Assembly: GCA_017853715.1 (NCBI GenBank)
Contig: JAFMIZ010000017.1
Coordinates: 1-36,001, forward strand
Direction: 5' to 3'
Length of the DNA: 36,001 nucleotides
From: Pedosphaera sp.
GTDB taxonomy: Bacteria > Verrucomicrobiota > Verrucomicrobiia > Limisphaerales > DSYF01
A program made the translations under genes and the position numbers. The notes under the pieces were generated by a model, which saw only the letters and a list, made by a program, of their open reading frames with translations, was not told the origin of the DNA and searched no databases. Of this stretch, positions 1 to 7,496 are shown piece after piece. How positions within the stretch are numbered: the first letter of the stretch is position 1; every line of letters begins with the position of its first letter.

Positions 1-836
1 GTGCGGAACAAGTCGGTCTTGCCCAAGGCCGCCAGCACGGCCATGAACGGCTCGGCGCAGCGCACCTCGTCGCCGAAGTATTCAAACGCATGTGGCAGCG
101 CATGACAGACCGGGAAGCCCAAGGTGCGCAAACGAAACGTGTTCAGGAACACGGTCATTTGATGGCGCACGCGGACGGCGCTGTCCTGCAGGTTGCGGTA
201 GTAGAAGCCAAGGCCGGGATCGATGAAGATGCGCTCCACGCCATTGCGTGTCGCGGCTTCTATCTGGCGCGCGAAGTAATCGTGCATCATCTGCGTCGGG
301 TCAGCGCTGAAATCAAAATCGCCCACCTCGCGGACGTTCTTGCCTTGCACGTAGCAGATGATCACCGCGGCATCATGATCGGCCACCATGCGGAACAGTT
401 CATCACTGCGATCGGAGCCGGTGAGGTTAAGGATGTTTGCGCCGGCCTCGAGGCACGCGCGCGTCACCGCGGGCTGATAGGTTTCCACGGAGACGAGAAT
501 CTTGGATTCACGCAGCGCCTTGATGACGGGAAGCAGCCGGGAGTTTTGTCCCGCATCGTCCACCCGCGCTGCGTGCGCCAGGGTGGATTCCGCGCCGATG
601 TCCACGATGTCTGCGCCCTGGGCCGCGAGGACATGACCACGCTGGATTGCACTGTCCGGTGACAGGCAAACGCTCTCCCGATACCACGAGTCGGCCGAAA
701 GGTTGATGACCCCCATGAGGGCCGGGCGCGCATGGAAGTTGAATGGACGTCCGCCGATGGAAAAGTCTTTCACCCGCGATGCGGCCGCCGCGCGATTCTT
801 TTCCAGCAGGTCCGAGAGGTGTTCGAGGGTGAGCAC
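1..836 (-). CDS. Dihydropteroate synthase-like protein (partial, runs off left edge)
   Basis: This frame is missing from the ORF track because its stop lies beyond base 1; I translated it by hand. It gives at least 278 residues without a stop. The pterin-binding TIM-barrel pattern of the FolP family is visible: MGVINLSADSW (about residues 41-51, matching the usual MGILNVTPDSF), DIVDIGAEST (77-85, matching DIGGEST), ILVSVETY, ANILNLTG, and IFIDPGLGF (203-211). Dihydropteroate synthases join pterin diphosphate and p-aminobenzoate in folate synthesis. Several positions differ from canonical FolP: T-P is L-S-A in the first motif, and the Arg/Pro normally following GGEST is replaced by LAHAARVD. 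It may therefore be a diverged paralogue. No ATG precedes the conserved core except the one inside it, so I chose the GTG at 836; this start is tentative. It lies about 45 bp downstream of tRNA-Arg on the same strand. Confidence 0.72.
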   Translation of the reverse strand, partial: MLTLEHLSDLLEKNRAAAASRVKDFSIGGRPFNFHARPALMGVINLSADSWYRESVCLSPDSAIQRGHVLAAQGADIVDIGAESTLAHAARVDDAGQNSRLLPVIKALRESKILVSVETYQPAVTRACLEAGANILNLTGSDRSDELFRMVADHDAAVIICYVQGKNVREVGDFDFSADPTQMMHDYFARQIEAATRNGVERIFIDPGLGFYYRNLQDSAVRVRHQMTVFLNTFRLRTLGFPVCHALPHAFEYFGDEVRCAEPFMAVLAALGKTDLFR

Positions 837-865
837 GTGAAGAAAATCGTAACGCTGAGATGGAC

Positions 866-879
866 AATCGTAAATCGAG
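866..879. repeat. Short heptamer-type repeat (CGTAAAT unit)
   Basis: The sequence AATCGTAAATCGAG lies between the tRNA-Arg gene and the dihydropteroate synthase-like gene. It contains the unit CGTAAAT with partial copies on either side in seven-base phase. The same unit occurs in longer arrays in the ribAB-ribH interval. Only about two units are present here, so it could be chance. Confidence 0.3.
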
Positions 880-880
880 A

Positions 881-957
881 TGGCGCGCCCGGCGTGAGTC
901 GAACACGCGACCACCTGCTTAGAAGGCAGGTGCTCTATCCAACTGAGCTACGGGCGC
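881..957 (-). tRNA. tRNA-Arg (anticodon TCT)
   Basis: Read on the minus strand this is a complete 77-nt cloverleaf with an encoded CCA. The acceptor stem is GCGCCCG/CGGGCGC with discriminator G, the D-arm is AGCTCAGTTGGATAGAGC, and the T-arm carries GTTCGACTC. The anticodon arm is CCTGC-CTTCTAA-GCAGG, giving anticodon TCT, which reads AGA (and AGG by wobble) as arginine. The 5' end is only 10 bp after the stop codon of the upstream gene on the same strand, so it may be processed from a shared transcript. Confidence 0.97.
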
Positions 958-967
958 ACCGCGCACC

Positions 968-2350
968 CTAATTCGCACGAAGTGCCGATGCGGGCAAGCG
1001 CATTTCCCGCAGGCTGACCGCGGCGTCCAGCATGCCCGCGGGGTTAGGATTCGTCCGGCCGGGACGCAGGCTGGCGCGCTTGGCCTCCAGCACTTCCAGG
1101 CGTTTGAGCAACCTGAGCTCGGCGTAGCGCAGCGTATTGGCGCTCATACGGCCGGAGCCGCCCCGCTCCGAGGCGGAGGAGCGCGCCTTCAAGTAATCGT
1201 TGAGCACACCCCAGTAATCCGCGGTGAGGGGATGAAGTTCCGGCGCGATGCGCAATTGCAACTCGCGCAGCACGGCACATTTCCGGCTGAGCGCCTCGGT
1301 CTGTTGCCCGGCGGTCCAGGTTTGAATCATTTGGGCCAGCGACAACTGCGAGCGTTCAGGCAGGGCATCGCTGCTGGTGAAGACATCCACGTTTTCGGTC
1401 AACACGGCATCCAGCTTTTCCCAGCTCTCCGCCGGGGGCCAAGTTTGTGTCAGGTCACGGCCGGCGAAGTTCAAACCCTCCAACGCCCACCATTTCTCGA
1501 CATCGAGCGGGCGCTTGAAATGCGGTGCGAACGCCTTCAGAAAAGCCATCTGCCAATTATGGTGCGCGGGCAATGATTCCAAGAACCTGCGCAGGCAGGC
1601 CTGCCCGTCGGGGAACTTCAGCAAATTGATCAAAAACACCTGGGCGGACGCGCGGTAAACATCGTGGCCGTCACCGTGCAACTGGCCCGGCAGCGGCCAG
1701 CTCAGCTCCTCGTAGGACAAAGGCGCGGTGCCGACCAAGACGCGGTGCGCCTTTTCCAGCGCGCTGAGGCGGCGAAACTCCAACTGGGTGCGATTGATGG
1801 GCAGGCCGTTGTCCTGGCGATTGGGTGAACTGAGCAAGAGCTCGGTGGCATCATTGCACAGGAGCTGATACGCCATGCCCTCGACCAGCCACGCCGGAAT
1901 CTCCAAATGAGCCTCGCCCGCTTTTCGCCCAGCCATCTCCAAGAGAATGACCTCGGTGATGGCGCACAAGTAACGATCCGGAGCGATGACGGCCGGCAGC
2001 TTCACATGATACGCGCGGCGCGACCCCAAATAACCCGGCGCGATGGTGATCGGATCGTTGGGGGTCCGGGCGCGGAGCAGCGTCACGGTGACAGGTTGCT
2101 CCCATGATCCGGTGGCTCCCAGGAGACGCTGAACCGCTTGTTTGGTGCGCTCGGTCGAGACGGCCGTGAAGCTTGGGTCCAAGCGCAGAAACGTGATGTT
2201 CGTGGCCAGCGCGGCGGGAGCGAGACGCAAGTCGCCTGCGTGCGATGTCACGATGAATTGTCCGCTCGCGCTGCGGCTCAAGTCGCCGGGGGCGAGTTGT
2301 GCCATGGCCGCACCCGCAAGTGCGAGAGTCAGGGCGGCGGCACTTTTCAT
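968..2350 (-). CDS. Secreted protein of unknown function (possible inactive peptidase-like domain)
   Basis: This 460-residue protein starts with a Sec signal peptide (MKSAAALTLALAGAAMA, probable cleavage before QLAPGD) and is otherwise soluble, so it is probably periplasmic or outer-surface. I do not recognise a named family. Residues about 131-162 (EVILLEMAGRKAGE then IPAWLVEGMAYQL) resemble the helix pair of MA-clan metallopeptidases, where HExxH is followed by P-x-W-L-x-E-G. The two zinc histidines are absent here: the first helix reads ILLEMA. I infer either a dead peptidase fold or a coincidental match. The C-terminal third is rich in Leu, Arg and Ala helices. It starts 12 bp after the FmdB-type gene, consistent with one transcript, and ends 10 bp before the tRNA. 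Confidence 0.8.
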   Translation of the reverse strand: MKSAAALTLALAGAAMAQLAPGDLSRSASGQFIVTSHAGDLRLAPAALATNITFLRLDPSFTAVSTERTKQAVQRLLGATGSWEQPVTVTLLRARTPNDPITIAPGYLGSRRAYHVKLPAVIAPDRYLCAITEVILLEMAGRKAGEAHLEIPAWLVEGMAYQLLCNDATELLLSSPNRQDNGLPINRTQLEFRRLSALEKAHRVLVGTAPLSYEELSWPLPGQLHGDGHDVYRASAQVFLINLLKFPDGQACLRRFLESLPAHHNWQMAFLKAFAPHFKRPLDVEKWWALEGLNFAGRDLTQTWPPAESWEKLDAVLTENVDVFTSSDALPERSQLSLAQMIQTWTAGQQTEALSRKCAVLRELQLRIAPELHPLTADYWGVLNDYLKARSSASERGGSGRMSANTLRYAELRLLKRLEVLEAKRASLRPGRTNPNPAGMLDAAVSLREMRLPASALRAN

Positions 2351-2362
2351 GGCGCGGAAGGA

Positions 2363-2671
2363 TCAGTCTTTCCCGGTCTTGGCAGGTTTTGCCTCCGCCT
2401 TCTTCCCGGCGGCGGGCGCACTGGCCGGCGCGGGGGAATCTTTCTTGGCGGCCGCCTTGTAACCCTCGCTGCGGTAGTCGGTGATATAGAACCCGCTGCC
2501 CTTGAAGATCATTCCCGCCCCGGCGCCCAACTGGCGTTTGACCTTGCCGCGGCCCCAGCGCTGCTGGCTGCACAAATCCTTCGGGCACGTGGCCAGCGCA
2601 TCGTCCTTCATGGACTGGAACTTCTCAAACTCGTGACCGCATTTGGCGCAATGATAAGCGTAGGTCGGCAT
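2363..2671 (-). CDS. FmdB-family zinc-ribbon protein
   Basis: This small protein of about 102 residues begins MPTYAYHCAKCGHEFE, the hallmark N-terminus of FmdB/CxxC_CXXC_SSSS zinc-ribbon proteins. The first knuckle is CAKC; the second is CPKDLC, with a slightly wider Cys spacing than usual. The central GSGFYITDYRSEGY block is also typical. The C-terminal 30 residues are a low-complexity Ala/Lys/Pro tail, probably disordered. The family was named from the formamidase regulator of Methylophilus, but most members have no proven function. The ORF track starts three codons upstream at 2680 (MTA-MPTY); I prefer the internal ATG at 2671 because the family conserves MPxY at the N-terminus. Neither start has an obvious Shine-Dalgarno site. 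Confidence 0.88.
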   Translation of the reverse strand: MPTYAYHCAKCGHEFEKFQSMKDDALATCPKDLCSQQRWGRGKVKRQLGAGAGMIFKGSGFYITDYRSEGYKAAAKKDSPAPASAPAAGKKAEAKPAKTGKD

Positions 2672-2717
2672 GGCGGTCATTGTAATAGCTTAGCGGGCGC
2701 ATCCGTCAAGAAGCGGA

Positions 2718-2747
2718 ACGGCCCGCCCCCGGGCGGGAGCGGGCCGT
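2718..2747 (-). terminator. Probable intrinsic terminator of the coiled-coil gene
   Basis: A GC-rich inverted repeat, ACGGCCCGC and GCGGGCCGT, is separated by 12 bases and lies 21 bp after the stop of the 2769-3542 gene. On the minus strand it is followed by a moderately T-rich stretch (TTCCGCTTCTTG) rather than a perfect U-tract. Confidence 0.65.
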
Positions 2748-2768
2748 CGCCGTCAAAAGGGCGGAGCA

Positions 2769-3542
2769 TCAAGGCTTGGCCGGGGCGTTCGTGGGCGGCG
2801 GAATCACGTTCACGCTGCCGTCCGACCTGATCTCAACGTTGAGGTCGTATTCGTTCTGCTTGGTCGCCGACTTAGCCGGTGGTTTTTCCACCAGCAACTG
2901 GGCGCCCTTCTTGTCAAACGGGTCCATGATGCCCTTGCGCAGCCAGTCCAGGCGACGGGCGATGGACAGTTCGGCCTTCAGGTGGGCCACTTGCGCCTTA
3001 AGGAAGCTGAGGTCGTTCAACTGTTTCTCCAGTTCCGCCTTCTCGGACATCAGGCGGGACAATTCGCCTTGCAGGAATTCCTTGTCCCCCTCGGCAGCGG
3101 CCAGCCTGGCTTGGGTGGATTCAATCAGAGTGGTCAGATTGGTGATGGCAGCACTCAACGAGGCGGCCTGCCTGTCCAGCTCCGCGTTTTGCTTCTCCAA
3201 CGCAGCAATCCTGGCATCGCGCGCATCCACCGCCTCCTGGGTTTGCTTGAGCGTATCTTCCGTTTGCTTCAAGTCAGCCTCCGTCCTGGCCAGCGTGGCG
3301 AGCGCCTGGGTGTAATTGTTGGTGAGCGTCAGGACCTCCGCCGTGCTCTTCCTGAGGTCGGACTCGAGCGTTTCATTCACCATGGTGAGCTCGCTCACCT
3401 TGGCAGAGGCAGCGCAGACCTGATTGGACAGGTTGGCGATGCTGACTTCCTGTTCGGATATGCGACTGCGGCTGACAAACAGTGCGATGCCAAGGCCAAC
3501 GGCCAAAACAACCACCAACGGAACAATAACTTTCAGTTTCAT
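2769..3542 (-). CDS. Membrane-anchored coiled-coil protein, unknown function
   Basis: Starting at the ATG at 3542 the product is 257 residues. It begins with a short basic segment and one transmembrane helix (LKVIVPLVVVLAVGLGIALFV), then SRSR. Residues about 30-200 are nearly continuous heptad-like coiled coil, rich in Glu, Leu, Ala and Lys with repeated AALEKQNAEL-type segments. A short C-terminal tail contains a β-like EYDLNVEIRSDGSVNVI segment and ends in Pro/Ala. The topology suggests a single-pass inner-membrane protein with a long periplasmic rod, possibly oligomeric. The ORF track start at 3590 adds 16 residues with no family support and would bury the membrane anchor, so I rejected it. 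It is divergent from the LON-domain gene. I do not recognise a family. Confidence 0.82.
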   Translation of the reverse strand: MKLKVIVPLVVVLAVGLGIALFVSRSRISEQEVSIANLSNQVCAASAKVSELTMVNETLESDLRKSTAEVLTLTNNYTQALATLARTEADLKQTEDTLKQTQEAVDARDARIAALEKQNAELDRQAASLSAAITNLTTLIESTQARLAAAEGDKEFLQGELSRLMSEKAELEKQLNDLSFLKAQVAHLKAELSIARRLDWLRKGIMDPFDKKGAQLLVEKPPAKSATKQNEYDLNVEIRSDGSVNVIPPPTNAPAKP

Positions 3543-3673
3543 AAATGAGCAAATTGGACAGCGAGCCCCCCGAACGCATTCAAACCCCACCCGCGCCGTT
3601 CATGTTGCGACCGTGATGGCGGTTTGGCAAGTCCGCCGCTTGCGCATGGCGGGCGAGTCCGTAGATTGAAGGC

Positions 3674-4336
3674 ATGAACCTGCCGCCCGAGGTGCCAGTC
3701 ATGATTCTGCCCAATGCCACGTTGTTCCCGCAGGCATTGTTGCCGCTCTATATCTTTGAGCCGCGCTACCGCAAGATGTTGTCAGACTGCCTGGAGACGC
3801 ACCGGATGTTTTGTGTGGCGATGCAACGGCCTGGCGCCACGCGCGAAACGCCGGCACCCGTCGCTGGTCTTGGGGTGGTGCGGGTCTCGGTCGAACACAA
3901 GGACGCCACCTCGCATCTCATCCTGCAAGGCCTTGCCCGGGTGCAGATTTGCGAGACGGTTCGCTACAAGCCCTACCGCAAGAACCGCATCGAACTGCTG
4001 ACCCCTTCGCAAGCCAGCGGCAGCGCCACGGACACGCTGGTGGAAAAGCTCAAAGACCTGCTCGAGCAGCGTGTCCGGCTTGGGCTACCCTTTCCGTTCC
4101 CGGTGGCTCCGGCTCCAGCGCCTGGGCCCAGCCAGCCCGGCGGCATTCCGCCGGCGGAGGTGCTCAAATATCTTGGCGCGATCAGCGATCCGGAGCAGCT
4201 GGCGGATTTGGTCTCCTGCGCCGTGTTGCCCAACGCCGCCGAACGCCAGACCATCCTTGAAACCGTGGAGGTGGACAGCCGCCTGCGGCAGTTGATTTCC
4301 TTCCTGCTCGCGGATTTCCGCCGCCACAAGAAGTGA
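3674..4336 (+). CDS. Stand-alone LON substrate-binding domain protein
   Basis: This 220-residue soluble protein corresponds to the N-terminal substrate-recognition domain of Lon protease (PF02190) without the AAA+ or peptidase domains. The signature start is visible: PVMILPNATLFPQALLPLYIFEPRYRKML (written here in two parts: PVMILPNATLFPQA and LLPLYIFEPRYRKML), followed by GLGVVRVSVE and LILQGLARVQI strands. The C-terminal half is helical with a Pro-rich linker near residues 140-158. Single-domain proteins of this kind are widespread and are thought to bind unfolded proteins or act as adaptors, but this is not established. It sits 7 bp upstream of the DUF1844 gene and is very likely co-transcribed with it. 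Confidence 0.9.
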   Translation: MNLPPEVPVMILPNATLFPQALLPLYIFEPRYRKMLSDCLETHRMFCVAMQRPGATRETPAPVAGLGVVRVSVEHKDATSHLILQGLARVQICETVRYKPYRKNRIELLTPSQASGSATDTLVEKLKDLLEQRVRLGLPFPFPVAPAPAPGPSQPGGIPPAEVLKYLGAISDPEQLADLVSCAVLPNAAERQTILETVEVDSRLRQLISFLLADFRRHKK

Positions 4337-4343
4337 TTCAGCC

Positions 4344-4739
4344 ATGAGCAACCAATCCGCTGGATTCAACGAAGCTCCGCTGACGGAAGCGGAGAAACAC
4401 GCCGCCCTCTTCGCGCAACTCGCCATGCAATCCGCCAGCATGGCGATGATGCTGATGGGCAAGGCCCCCAATCCGATGACCGGCAAGACCGAAACGGACC
4501 TCGACGGCGCCCGCCTCTTCATCGAGCAACTGGAGATGTTGGAAGCCAAGACGCGCGGCAACTTGAGCGCCGAGGAGCAGCACCTGCTGAAACAGAACCT
4601 CATGCATGTGCGGATGAGCTTCGTGGAAACGGTCAACGCGGGAAAAACGACACCCCAACCCGTGCCCGAGCCCGCGAAGCCCACCGCAGGCGAAGAAGGC
4701 CCGGCCAAAAAATTCTCGAAGAGCTACGGCGAGGGGTGA
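4344..4739 (+). CDS. DUF1844 domain-containing protein
   Basis: The 131-residue product has the DUF1844 core: FAQLAMQSASMAMMLMG near the N-terminus, then a GARLFIEQLEMLEAKTRGNLS helix and LLKQNLMHVRMSFVE. The Met-rich amphipathic first helix is typical. The function of the family is unknown. The C-terminal 25 residues are a charged Pro/Lys tail ending KKFSKSYGEG and are probably disordered. Translation starts 7 bp after the LON-domain stop. A hairpin at 4767-4787 follows, shared with the convergent parvulin gene. Confidence 0.9.
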   Translation: MSNQSAGFNEAPLTEAEKHAALFAQLAMQSASMAMMLMGKAPNPMTGKTETDLDGARLFIEQLEMLEAKTRGNLSAEEQHLLKQNLMHVRMSFVETVNAGKTTPQPVPEPAKPTAGEEGPAKKFSKSYGEG

Positions 4740-4766
4740 CCTGAATCTCCAGCCCCAAATGAAATA

Positions 4767-4787
4767 CGCCCGGCACATGGCCGGGCG
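4767..4787. terminator. Probable bidirectional terminator between convergent genes
   Basis: A perfect 8-bp stem, CGCCCGGC/GCCGGGCG, with a 5-base ACATG loop lies between the DUF1844 stop and the parvulin stop. On the minus strand it is followed by TATTTCATTT, which favours termination of the serA-parvulin transcript; the plus-strand flank is less T-rich. Confidence 0.7.
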
Positions 4788-4807
4788 CGAATCGTCTGTG
4801 AGGAAGC

Positions 4808-5890
4808 TCAGTTCTTCTCATCGGCCGCCTTCTTTGCGGCTGCATTCGCTTCATCAATGATCTCTTTCAATTCCTTGTCCAGGATCTGGACGTGCGCGGC
4901 CGCTTGCTTCTTCCCCATGTAGGCGGGCGTCTGTGATTGGCGTTCCCGGAATTCCAAGAATTTGCGGATGTCCCCCTCGGCTTCGGCGAATGGAACGGTC
5001 TGCGCCGGCGTCTTCTCCAGCGTCTTGATGATGTGATAACCAAACCGCGTCGTCACCACGTCGCTGATCTGGTTCGTCCTTTGTGAAAAGGCGACGGATT
5101 CAAACTCGGCCACCATCTGGCCGCGCGGGAACGTGTATTCGCCGCCCTTGTTCTTCGATCCGGGATCATCAGAAAACTCCGCCGCCAGCCTGCCAAAATC
5201 CTCGCCGGCCCTGGCGCGCTTCAAAAGATTTTCGGCGAGGGCCAGTTTCTCTTTGCGTTGCCCGGGCGACATCTCCCCGCCGCCCGGCTCGGTGGTGCCC
5301 ACCAGGATGTGCGCGGCGCGGACCATTTCCGGCTTCTCAAATTTGTTCGGGTTCTCGTCGTAGAATTTCTTCACGTCCGCATCGGTGACATGCACCTTGA
5401 GTTCGCGCTTGAGGATGGTGTCGGCGGTGGCCTCGTCGGTGAGCCGCTTGATCAGGCTGGCCTCACCGATGCCGACCGTCTTCAACTGCCGGGCAAACGC
5501 TTCATCGGTGCCGGCGCCCTCCTTCATCAGGACGATCTGCTTGGCGGCGATCTCGGCGCCGGCCGCTTTGTCGGCTTCGGTGGCTTGGGGGAGCAACACC
5601 TGCATCCCGATCAAACTGCTCAGCACCTGTGCCTCGAGCCTGCGCATGGCCTGGGGGGGGATGTTCTGGCCGCGTGCGGCGGCGGCGGAGCGAAGGGTGA
5701 CCAGCGCTTCATCCAGTTGTGCGCGCGTCACCTTCACGCCGTCTCCCTGCGCCACGACCTCGTCGAACAATTCAAACGGATTCTTGGGCGCATCGGTGGC
5801 GTTGGTGCCGGCGGCGTTGGTGGCCGGCGCGACAGACAGTCCCGCGACCAGCAGGGAGGTCGCGAGAAGAACGGCGGGAAACAGCTTCAT
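4808..5890 (-). CDS. Periplasmic peptidylprolyl isomerase (parvulin/SurA-like)
   Basis: With the ATG at 5890 the product is 360 residues. It opens with a signal peptide (MKLFPAVLLATSLLVAGLSVAPATNA), followed by a SurA_N-like helical chaperone segment (about 45-180), then a PpiC rotamase domain (about 200-300). The PpiC marks are AAHILVG, FGRLAAEFSDDPGSKNKGGEYTFPRGQM and TRFGYHIIKTLEK. Such proteins catalyse cis-trans prolyl isomerisation and assist folding of exported and outer-membrane proteins. The ORF track start at 5974 adds 28 residues before the signal peptide and overlaps serA, so it is unlikely. The gene begins 7 bp after the serA stop, so the two are probably one transcript. A run of eight C's lies within the gene but does not break the frame. 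Confidence 0.93.
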   Translation of the reverse strand: MKLFPAVLLATSLLVAGLSVAPATNAAGTNATDAPKNPFELFDEVVAQGDGVKVTRAQLDEALVTLRSAAAARGQNIPPQAMRRLEAQVLSSLIGMQVLLPQATEADKAAGAEIAAKQIVLMKEGAGTDEAFARQLKTVGIGEASLIKRLTDEATADTILKRELKVHVTDADVKKFYDENPNKFEKPEMVRAAHILVGTTEPGGGEMSPGQRKEKLALAENLLKRARAGEDFGRLAAEFSDDPGSKNKGGEYTFPRGQMVAEFESVAFSQRTNQISDVVTTRFGYHIIKTLEKTPAQTVPFAEAEGDIRKFLEFRERQSQTPAYMGKKQAAAHVQILDKELKEIIDEANAAAKKAADEKN

Positions 5891-5897
5891 TGGTGGT

Positions 5898-7496
5898 TCA
5901 GAGTTGAACGATCTGGACGTTGGAGATGTTGGCGTCTTTTTTGATTTCCTCGAGGCAGGCGGCAGGCGGGACACTGTCGAGATTGAGCGCGGTGAGGGCG
6001 AGGCCGCCGGCGGTGTCGCGCGAAAGGCTCATGCCGGCGATGTTCACCTTATGCTTGGCCAGCAGCGAGCCGAGCAACCCCACGATGCCGGGGATGTCCT
6101 TGTTCATCAGCAACAGCACCACGCCCGAGGGAACGATCTCCGTGGGGCGGCTCAACACGCGCACGATGCGCGGATTGTCGGGTGAGCCGAAGAACGTGCC
6201 GCCGGTGGAACCGGCCTTGTCGCTGCCGGTGAAGGCTTGCACATGCAGCCACTCGTGGAAGGTGACGGGTTCGTTGGAACGCTTTTCTTCCACGGTGAGG
6301 CCGACGCTCGCCGCGATGCTGCGGGCGTTGACGTTGTTGATGTCCTTGTTGCCGGAGAGCGACATGAAACCGACGATGATGGCCCGTGTGATGGGATCAA
6401 TGTTGGGCAATTCCTGCGCCTTACCACCATAGGTGATGTGCAAACGGTCCACGCTGGCCGGGGTGATCTGGGCCAGCATCTTGCCGAGCTTCTCGCCCAG
6501 CGCCAGATAAGGCTTCACCAGCTCGTAAGTCTTGGCGTCGAGGTAGGGCAGGTTGACGGCGTTGCGCACTTCACCGGTGAGCAAATAGGACGTGATGACT
6601 TCGGCCACTTCGATGCCGCATTTCTCCTGCGCTTCCTTGGTGCTTGCGCCCAGGTGCGGCGTGAGAATGACGCCGGGGTGTTTGCGGAACGGATCTTCCG
6701 CAGGCAGCGGTTCCTCGCGGAAGACGTCCAGTGCGGCGGCGGATACTTTGCCGGAGTCCAGCGCGGCGACCAGGTCGGCGTCCACGATGATCTCACCGCG
6801 CGCGCAGTTCACAATGCGGACATTCGGCTTCATCTTGGCAAACGCGGCGGCGTTCAACATGCCCTTCGTCTGCTCCGTCACCGGCATGTGCACCGTGATG
6901 AAATCGGCCACCTTGTAAATGGCGTCGAGATCGGCGGCGAGCTGCACGCCCATCGCTTGTGCCCGGCTCTCGCCCAGGAAGGGATCATACGCGACCACCT
7001 TCATGCCGAAGGCAAGGGCGCGTTTGGCCACTTCACCACCGATGCGGCCCATGCCGAGCACGCCGAGCGTTTTGCCGGCGAGCTCGATGCCCGAGAAGGC
7101 TTTGCGGTCCCACTTGCCCGCGGTCATCGAGGCGTGCGCCTGCGGCACCTTGCGGGCGAGATTCAAAATCATGGCGAAGGAAAGTTCCGCCGTGGTCACG
7201 GTGTTGCCGCCCGGGGTATTCATCACCACCACGCCGCGTGCAGTGGCGGCTTCGACGTCGATATTATCCACGCCGACGCCGGCGCGGCCCACGACGCGCA
7301 ATTGGGGCGCGGCTTCGAGCACCTTCTGCGTCACCTGCGTTTCGGAGCGTACGATGATCGCCACCGCGTCGGACACGAGGGGGATCAGTTCCGCCTCGGA
7401 CAGTTTCTTCGGCAGCACGACGACATTGAACTCAGGACGTTCCTGCAACAGGGCAATTCCCTTGGGGGAGATGGGGTCACAAACCAGAACTTTCAT
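5898..7496 (-). CDS. serA: D-3-phosphoglycerate dehydrogenase
   Basis: This 532-residue protein oxidises 3-phosphoglycerate to 3-phosphohydroxypyruvate with NAD, the first step of serine synthesis. The length and order of domains match the long (type I) form: substrate domain, Rossmann domain (VLGMGRIGGEVAKR, residues 146-159), substrate domain again, an ASB/intervening domain (about 315-450) and a C-terminal ACT domain (about 458-532) that usually gives serine feedback. The catalytic triad is present: Arg233 in NCARGEI, Glu262 in DVFREEP and His281 in TPHLGAS. The ATG at 7496 begins the canonical MKVLVCDPIS. It is transcribed divergently from pfkB and is followed 7 bp later by the parvulin gene, with no obvious metabolic link. 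Confidence 0.97.
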   Translation of the reverse strand: MKVLVCDPISPKGIALLQERPEFNVVVLPKKLSEAELIPLVSDAVAIIVRSETQVTQKVLEAAPQLRVVGRAGVGVDNIDVEAATARGVVVMNTPGGNTVTTAELSFAMILNLARKVPQAHASMTAGKWDRKAFSGIELAGKTLGVLGMGRIGGEVAKRALAFGMKVVAYDPFLGESRAQAMGVQLAADLDAIYKVADFITVHMPVTEQTKGMLNAAAFAKMKPNVRIVNCARGEIIVDADLVAALDSGKVSAAALDVFREEPLPAEDPFRKHPGVILTPHLGASTKEAQEKCGIEVAEVITSYLLTGEVRNAVNLPYLDAKTYELVKPYLALGEKLGKMLAQITPASVDRLHITYGGKAQELPNIDPITRAIIVGFMSLSGNKDINNVNARSIAASVGLTVEEKRSNEPVTFHEWLHVQAFTGSDKAGSTGGTFFGSPDNPRIVRVLSRPTEIVPSGVVLLLMNKDIPGIVGLLGSLLAKHKVNIAGMSLSRDTAGGLALTALNLDSVPPAACLEEIKKDANISNVQIVQL

